Source: Ceratotherium simum simum
Lineage: Eukaryota > Chordata > Mammalia > Perissodactyla > Rhinocerotidae
NCBI RefSeq assembly: GCF_000283155.1
Contig: NW_004454177.1
Span: 5,557,345-5,621,344 of the forward strand
Length of the DNA: 64,000 bases
Direction of reading: 5' to 3'
Shown here: piece after piece, positions 40,201 through 49,200 of the stretch
Position numbering within the stretch: position 1 is the stretch's first letter
Layout: every line of letters begins with the position of its first letter
Notes under the pieces: generated by a model
Told to the model about the DNA's origin: nothing
The model's database searches: none
What the model saw: only the letters and a program-made list of their open reading frames with translations
Program-made: the position numbers and the translations under genes

Positions 40201-43200
40201 AAAAAGCTGTCATATTCCTGGAGTGTGTGTATATGTGTGTGTGTATGTGTGTGAGACAAGTGGGTGGCTTAATCTTTTAGCCTGCTGTGGGCTGACCCAT
40301 TTGTTTGTACTTAATTTAACCGCAAGTCTGTGTTTGGAAAAATGCTGATGTGACAAGGTTTTAAATTTTTACCCAAGCATTCATTCTATGATTTAATATT
40401 GTAAAATGACAAAAATACTACCTTTGGTTAATGCAGATATCTGCCCTTTGTCCTTTTGGGCTTACTTGAGAAGATATTTATTGCCAAGGCTTTTTGATGA
40501 GAGCCTTAGAAGTGATAAATAGCGTCTCTATATTGTTCACTCGTATCTGTATATTCCACTCAAATAAATCCATTTTAAATGTTTGGGCTTGCTTTGATTA
40601 GGTGTTTACATCGTCCTTTCCTTGGAGATTAAAGCAGCTGCCCATGTCCAGGGTTATGTTGGAGAAAAGATCAGGTTGAAATGCACCTTCAAGTCGACTT
40701 CATCTGTCACTGACAAACTCACCGTAGACTGGACGTATCGACCTCCTGGCAGCAGCCGCACAGAATCGGTAAGTGTACACTTCTAGGGAAATTTATTTGA
40801 GTCTTCTGTGGTCAACAGCTCTGGAATCCTTTTATTTCAAGTCTCAGGCACTCCTTAGGGCTTCTCATTTTAGCATAGAAGATGAGCTATTTAAATAGAA
40901 GAAGATGAGCTTCTACACTCTATGACATTCATTTGGTCACATAGGGCTTTTTATTCTTTTATGTAAGAATTTTGCAAATAAGCTGTAGGAAAAAAATTGT
41001 CAAACTCAGAGGAAATGTGGTTTAATTTCATTTCCCCTTTGTTTTTTCTTTTTGTGTGGTTTCATAGATTCATTTTCAGATTCCATGTACTAAAAAGATA
41101 CCTCCAGGACTGTTGGATAGGAAAATTGTATAGGTCCCAGTAATAGATGTCCTTTCTCTTAAAGTTGCTCACTTCCTGTGGTATCAAGTTGTCTCAATGG
41201 GTGTGTCTGCTTGTATATCTGTACTCTGTAGATTTATCTTGGCATCATCTCCCGGTGTATAAACATCTGCACTGATTTATATAGCTCCTTTTGAAGGAAA
41301 TGGTGGCACCTTATGTTGATGACAGATGCTGTTGGTGACAGAGTCTTGCAATGTTAGAAGCAATATACTTTAGTCACACATATAAAACACATTTATAGTT
41401 CAAATCCCGTTGTAGATATTTAATTGAAGATTATAGTGCTATAAAAAACCCTTTCTCTTTATGCTTCCAGCAGTATCCTTAGCTCAGGATAGATGCTATC
41501 AAGAATGTGAATGTCATAGCTGTATGTAAGACTGTATTTTGAAAGTATTCTTAATTCATTTATCCTGTTTCCTTCACTGGAAAAATTTCTCTTTGATTTT
41601 AATGTAGAAGCTTTGAATCTTGTTTTAGGAGCTATTAGTGAATGCCACGTAGCTTGGAGCTAGGTAGGTGGCTCCAGTAGAGGAAGCTAGGCTGTATTCA
41701 CCGTCCCTTTTTCTTTAGACTTAAAATAGTTAACTTTCTTCTGAGTGGTCAGGAAACTCTGGCTGACCTTATCTGGCTCCGCCTCCTTGGCCAAAAGTAG
41801 GACAGGGCAAGCAGTGGGGATCTTCCTGGGTCAGAGACTTTAAATGCAAACAGCAGTTGGTGCTGTTCTCTGTGAGGCTGGTCAGAAAATCGGCAGACTT
41901 ACCCAAGTTGGAATTAGTGGAACTTTTAAAGATCAAGTAACATGATGTCGCGGTTACATGATCAGTTAGGATTCTGTCAGACTAATCAGTTAGCAAGGAT
42001 TTGAGTATCACTAATTTAACTTGTAACTTACAGGTTGGATTAATCTTGAAGATACACAGCAGGCCTTGTTTTGTCAATAAGGAGTTTCCAACCCTTTTAT
42101 ATTGATGCTGATAATCAGTTGTAGCCTTTCTTTACCTCCCTCTTTGGAACACTAATTACACATATTATTATTTTGTAATATCTATATTTCCCACTAGGCT
42201 GTAAATTCTGTGAGAGCAGGGACTGTGCCTATTTGGCTCCCACTGTATCTTTTTGCTTAACACAGTGTCTAGCATAGAGTAGGTGTGCAGTAAATATATG
42301 TTGAATGAATACATGAACAAGTGAACTAGTAAGTGATTCAGCATCTTCTCTGGGAAGTGCCTCTTCAAAATTGGGCAATTCAGTGGTTGTAAATGCTTGG
42401 ATTCTTAAGGGGGAAGGTACCAAGTAAACAAAGAAAGAGGAAAGCCTTGAATCTTGCACAAGGGTGAGAAACCATATTGTGTTATAGTACCTGCCTGGCC
42501 TACTATCAGATATAATTAGATGCTTTGGGTGATGAAGTGTCTGATCACCAATCTGAAGCACCATCGTTTTAATTCAGTTCACATTCATTGAGTACTGATC
42601 ATGCATTTGACTTGAGGTTTTTATTAATTGCCAAGATAGATAACTTGAGAGAGGCTTGATTATATTATACTTTCCTGGTGATTTTGGATAAACAAAAATC
42701 TCCGCTTTCCCACTTACTAGCTGTGTGCCTTTGAGTGACTCACTTAGTTTTTTGTTTTTAGCCTTGTTTCCCTTTCTATAAATTTGGAATAATTATACCT
42801 GCCCCATGTATAGTTCAGTGTTGTTATGAGGCTCAAGTGAGTAAATGTGTGGAGATTATTTGCAAATCATAAAGTACTATATGAATATTAGATGCTACTT
42901 TAGAATAGGGTTTCTCAACTTTGGCACTGTTGACATTTTGAGCTGGGTAATTCTTTTGGGGGGGCTATCCTATGTGTTGTAGGATTTTTAGCAATATCCC
43001 TGGCCTCTACGCACTAGATGCCAGTAGTACTCCCCCCAATTGTGACAACCAAAAATGTCTCTAGATATTGCCAAATGTCGCCTGGAGGCCAAAATTGCCC
43101 CTGGTTGAGAACTACTGCTTTAGGATTTTAGGGAGAATTTAGAAGAGATTTGAGAGTTAGGATAGCAGGATTCTTTCATCAAGCCTTTTTCAGATATGTT

Positions 43201-46200
43201 TTATTAACCTGTCTTTTAACCTGTAGGATGGAGGTAAACAAAGCATAAAAAAATTGCCAGTGGAGAAAACTCATTATACATTTGTATTTTATTTTGGACC
43301 TACTTAGCTTTACGTTGGCAATGCATCTTTCCAAATTAACTTTTTCCTCGTGGTGTTGCTTTCTTAGATTTTTCATTATCAGTCCTTCCAGTACCCAACC
43401 ACAGCAGGCACATTTCGGGATCGAATTTCCTGGGTTGGAGATGTATACAAAGGGGATGCCTCCATAAGCATAAGCAACCCTACCATCAAGGACAATGGGA
43501 CATTCAGCTGTGCTGTGAAGAATCCCCCAGATGTGCACCATAATATTCCCGTGACAGAGCTAACAGTCACAGAAAGGGGTAAGCTAACTGCCACCAACCT
43601 TCTTCTGCAGTGCCCTGTGACTGTGGTGCTTTCTGGAGAGATCAGTGATAAGCAGAGCTACCTATCTTTGTAAGCCAGTTGTTATTGGAACATTCTGCCA
43701 TCCTGAATTCTTTATTAGGATAAATTTTTTATCTTTATTTTTATAAACTGGTTTTTCTCCAAATATTGTCATAGTTTCTCCATTATCCTTTTTTATTTTA
43801 ACCTCAGGTGACCAGAGGTTTTGTGGAATGTATGGCAAACCCCTAAATAAATGGAGAGTTGTTATCTGTGTGAAGTAGAAGTCATTCTGGTTTCCCTAGT
43901 ATGTTCATACCCTCAGTTATAAGACAGTGTTCTTGCCTGTGTCTTGAAAGAGGACCCCCTCTAAGGATGGGAGGCAGCATGTTTATTTTATGTTGCAAAG
44001 AGCAGCAGTTTCCTTTTAGTATGGAGCCAGGGGAGAGTAGGTTAAGGACTGACCTTTTTCTCTACGTTATTCCCTGGTGATTATTGAGTGGTCATTCTAG
44101 TCCTTAGTTGGATTTGAACCAAAGACTTAGAGATACAGAACTGCATTATGGTTCATTATAGATGCCTCATCGTTTCTCAAGTCTTTCTCCCTTCCCTGTC
44201 TGTTTTCTTCTTTATTTTATTAAGACAATAACTCATAGGTTTCAAAGACATGGGCATGTTCATGCTGCTGGCGGGAGTAGACACTGGTATAGTTTTTCTG
44301 GAAGACAGTTTGATAGTATGAATCAGACACCTTAAAAGTGTACGCCCTTTGATCCAGTAATTCCATTTTAAAATTTTATCTTAAAGAAATAGAGGTAAAT
44401 ATGAAGATTTATGTGTAATGGTGATCATCATGATATAACTCATAGATTCAAAGAATTGGAAACAACTTGAATGGCCAGCATTAGAAGATAGATTCAATAA
44501 ATTATTCAATAAGGTAGAATACTGTGATGCCATTAAAAATCACATCTGGAAGGAATTTTTAATGACATGGAAAATATTTGTCATGTATTAAGTAAAAAAA
44601 GATGTTAGAAATAGTATGTAAAATACAATCCATACTTCTAAAAATATACACTCTCCTCCCTATAGGCAGACTCATACCCATATACTCCTAGAAAGAAAAT
44701 TGAATGGGTAGATACCAACGTGTTAATCCTAGGTAGTGTTATTATGGGTGAATTTTTATTCTTTATACTTTTATGTATTTTCTACATTGAATTTATTCCT
44801 TTTGTAATCAGAAGAAATACAAGCAAAAGTAAAACCTATCTCATGTCAAAGGAAGCACTTCTGCATGTCCCTCTCTTTAACTTTCTCTTTTTCCTCCTCT
44901 AGGTTTTGGCACCATGCTTTCCTCTGTGGCCCTTCTTTCCATTCTTGTCTTCATTCCCTCAGCTGTCGTGGTTGTTTTGCTGCTGGTGAGAATGGCGAGA
45001 AAGTCTGCGGGGCTGAAGAAGAGGAGCAAGTCCAGCTATAAGAAGTCATCTATTGAGGTTTCAGATGAGTAAGTCCAGCGGGAGCCCTGAGCAGTAAACC
45101 CTCTTCAGGGCTCTGCCTCGTGGATAGTGCCCAGACCCCAGCATCCATGCCTTGCTTTCTTCCAGAGTACTAGAAGGAAGGTTGAAAGGGAAACTTGGGG
45201 ATATTAATTTAGAGAGAGAGATGGAGGGGTTGATAGTGTGGTCCTAGTCTCCTCTTTTGGAAATCAGATTGTACAATGCTGTTATTCTAAATATAAATTC
45301 TGAAGTGAATATCTCATTCCTTCAAAATTAAAAGGAAATTCCAACAAATCAGTTATTTTCCCCTTTTCCTTGTTTTGTTGCTGAGCTGATGTCTCCCTAC
45401 AGAAAATGCCTGAGCAATGAGAGAGGCTTTAAGAACAGCCGTGGAAGGGCAGAAACAGTTTAAATAAGCGAGATCTCTTCTTGGTCAGCAGATGCTCTGA
45501 AGGGGTTAATTGGATTGTGGTTATCAAAAGCGTTCATCAAACATCATTTTGCCAGTGAGCAGGCATGATCCACTATTTTCCCTAGAACAAATCTACTCAA
45601 AAAAAAGTAACAAAAGTCTACGTAAAACCCTTGTTGATTCCCCATTGTCTATGTCAGGGGCTCTTAACCTGGAGAGAGAAGTCTTATCTTCAGAGGGTCT
45701 AAAACTCTCTGTGTGTGTGTGTGCATGCGTGCATGTGCATTTATTTAATGAGAGAGAGAGCGCCCTTTACAAGAAATCTGTGGCCCCCACCAATAGGGAA
45801 AGAACTCTTGGTAAAAATACTAAAAAGTCTATTTCTAAGCATGGTCTAACAAGACCCCTTTATGATCTAACCCTAAGTCGTGTTCTTTCCTGCCATTTCT
45901 CCTCGTGCATTCCACATTCCAGCTACAGTGAGCTATTTTCCTTTCTAAACATACTGTACTCGTTCAGATCTCTTTTTTTCAACATTGTTTTCTCTCACCT
46001 GGAATTCCCTCCATCCCTCCCTGTTTACCTGGAAAACTCTTCCTTATTCTCCGAGACCCAGCTGAACTGCCCCGTTCTCTTGCATTTCCCTGAGTCGTCC
46101 AGGGAGAACTAGTCACACCCTCCTCTTTGTTGCCACAGCAGTTTGACCTTAACTCTATTAAAATGTTTATTACATTGTATTATAACATAGTTGTTAAGTT

Positions 46201-49200
46201 TTAACAGGTCTTTTACCCCCGGGAAATTGTGAGCCCTTCAGGGGACTGTGTTTTATTTATGTTTTTATCCCCAGCCCAGCACAATGGCTCAGACATAGTT
46301 GGTGCTCAGTCCGTTTCTGAATGGATGATTGTGACTACCTCCTATTTATTTATTTATTTACTTATTTTGCTGACGAAGATTCTCCCTGAGCTAATATCTG
46401 TTGCCAATCTTCCTCTTTTTTTTTTTTTCTTCCCCAAAGCCCCAGTACATGGTTGTATATCCTAGTTGTAAGTCCTTCTAGTTCTTCTATGTGAGCTGCC
46501 GCCACAGCATGGCAACTGACAGACTGGTGGTGTGGTTCCACAACCAGGAAACAAACCCGGGCCGCCAAAGCAGTGAGAGCGTCTAACTTTAACCACTAGG
46601 CCATCAGGGCTGGCTCCTTCCTATTTATTGAGCACTTCCTATGTGCCGGGCACTGTGGGACGTGTTTTATATGTGTTTATTTTTTATTTACTCCCAACCA
46701 TTATCCTTTAAGTGTAGGTGGTAATATTTGCATTTTGTAGATGAGGAAACAGGCTCTTGGAGCTTCAGTAATTTGCCCAGTCACCCTGCTAGTAGGTGGC
46801 AGAACTGGAATTTAAAAGCAGACCTGTCCAATTTCAATGACCTGTGCTCTTAACTGCTCTGCTGACTGAGGAGAGCGATTGTTCAGAGTTGGTTTGTCTT
46901 CTTTCTACAGCACTGACCAAGAGGAGGATGACTGCATGGCGAGGCTTTGTGTCCGTTGTGCTGAGTGCCTGGTAAGCCCGTGCCATTTCTTCTGTTCAGG
47001 TTCATGTCTCATTTTCCTGCTTACTTACAGGGATCCTTTGCCCCCAGAGGCAGCAGAGGATATACAGGCAGGTCCTAAGCTAGGTGTGAACCAAAATCTT
47101 ACCCCAGAGTATTTTGGCCTCAGGGGACCCTACCAATTCTAACTATTATTTTGTTATATGTCTCATGGGCATAGAGTGGTGTCCTTAGGTTAGGGAAGGG
47201 GACTGTGTAGAGCATCTCTGCTGACTGACAGAACATCTTGAAAGAGGAGTGTCCTATGCCACTGAGGTCATATGAGGACAATTTGACTGGCTGGGACCCA
47301 GAGCCCTGAATTGAACTTTTCTGCTGTGCCTCAGTTTTTTCTTTTAGGTGACTTGTGGCTTTGTCGATAAGAAATATCCATGTTGGAAGGCCTGAGTTTT
47401 GATTTAAATTTCGAAAGGCTGTCATCCCTCCCCCTTTGAACCCTTGCTGTGACTGGTAGGCTTGTGTGGCCATCCCAGGATCCTAGGAGGAAGAAAGACT
47501 CTCTGATGTAGTACAGTTGCAAACAGGTCAAAGGCAATTTATGATCTAATATGAAGCATGCCTATCATTACAAGGTTTAAACTTGAGCCCTCTTTGTATT
47601 TGTATTGTACTTGTATTGCCAAGCTCAGCCTTTGGCCAGATGACCACAGCCCAATTACTCACTGCAGTGTTCTTTTTTTATCTTTCTCTTGTGTCCTTAA
47701 GGATAACAGGTAATACGAGGGAAAGGTCGATAGTTCCAGTGGAGAAGGTCTAATACTAACCCTTTGGGGTTCGAATATTTTGATAACACAAAATTAGTTA
47801 ATGTCCATATGATTATTATCCACATTTCAGATATTAATTCGTTCAACAGTTATTATTGAGCATCTGTCACATGCCAGATACAATTCTAGGTACTTAGGAA
47901 ATAGCAGTGAACAAAATTGACAAAAATCCCTGCCCTCAAAGGACTTTCATTCTTTACCTGGAAAATTTGCATCCTCCAAGACACAGCTGAAATGTCACCT
48001 TCTCTTAAACTGGGGTACAAACAATAACTAACTAAATCTTTTAAAAATAAGTAAAATATATAGTGTATCAGATAGTGCTTAATGCCATAGAGAAAAATAC
48101 AGTAGGAATGGGAGAGGGGATGGCTGGATGGGGGATATGATATTAAATAGGATGGTTGGGGACACCCTCCCTGGAGTGATATTTGATCAAACACCTAAAA
48201 GAAGTAGATAGCAAGCCTTATGGCTGATGCAGAGGAGCGTTCCAGGCAGAGGAAATGGTAGGTACAAAGACTCTGAGGAGGGGCCATGATTGGTATGTTC
48301 TAGGAGCAGCAGGGAGGCTAATGGGGCAGGAATGAAGTGAGTAAGGCAAAGAATAGAATATCTTCAGAGAGATAATGTCATATCTTATAGAACATAGGTG
48401 ATTATAATGACCTGGACTTTTATTCTTTTTTTTTCACATTTGTTTTTTAAATTTTTTATATTTTTGTAATATTTTACAAAGCAAACATTCAAAGCATCAT
48501 TTGAATGATTTAGTTCTTTTTGCTTATCTGATAATAAGTCATGTTTTATCTAATGAATATTGAATCTCACTAGTTTTTTTTTTTTTTTTGCTGGGAAAGA
48601 TTTGCCCTGAGCTAACATCTGTTGCCAATCTTCCTCTTTTTCTTTTCCCTCCCCAAAGCCCCAGTACATAGTTGTATATTCTAGTTGTAAGTCCTTTTAG
48701 TTCTTCTACATAAGCCACTGCCACAGCCTGGCAACTGACAGACAAGTTGCGTGGTTCTATGACTGGGAACTGAACCTGGGCCGCCAAAGTGGAGAACATT
48801 GAACTTTACCACTAGGCCATCAGGGCTGGCTTTCAGTAGTTTTTTTAATTGAGATAGAATTGACATATAACATCATATTAGTTTTAGGTGCACAACATAA
48901 TGATTCTATATTTTTATGTATTATGAAATGATCATCACGAGTAAGTCTGGTCAACATCCATCACCACACATAGTTACAGAGTTTTTTCTCTTGCTATGAG
49001 AACTTTTAAGATCTACTCTCTTAGCAGCTTTTGAATATGCAGTACAGTATTCCTAACTATAGTTGCCATGTTGTACACTACATCCCCATGACTTAGTTAT
49101 TTTATAACTGGAAGTTTGTACCTTTTTACTCCCTTCACTCATTTTGTCCAACCCCCCTACCCTCTGCAGGTGACTTTTATTGTTTTTTTTTTTGTGAGGA

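Noticed and set aside
43179..43597. Minus-strand ORFs of 120 and 72 codons
   Set aside because: Antisense of MPZL3 exon 3.
45510..46112. 200-codon open frame on the + strand in MPZL3 intron 4
   Set aside because: It crosses a (TG)n tract and L2-derived DNA, has no recognisable domain, and no splice signals point to it. Chance ORF.
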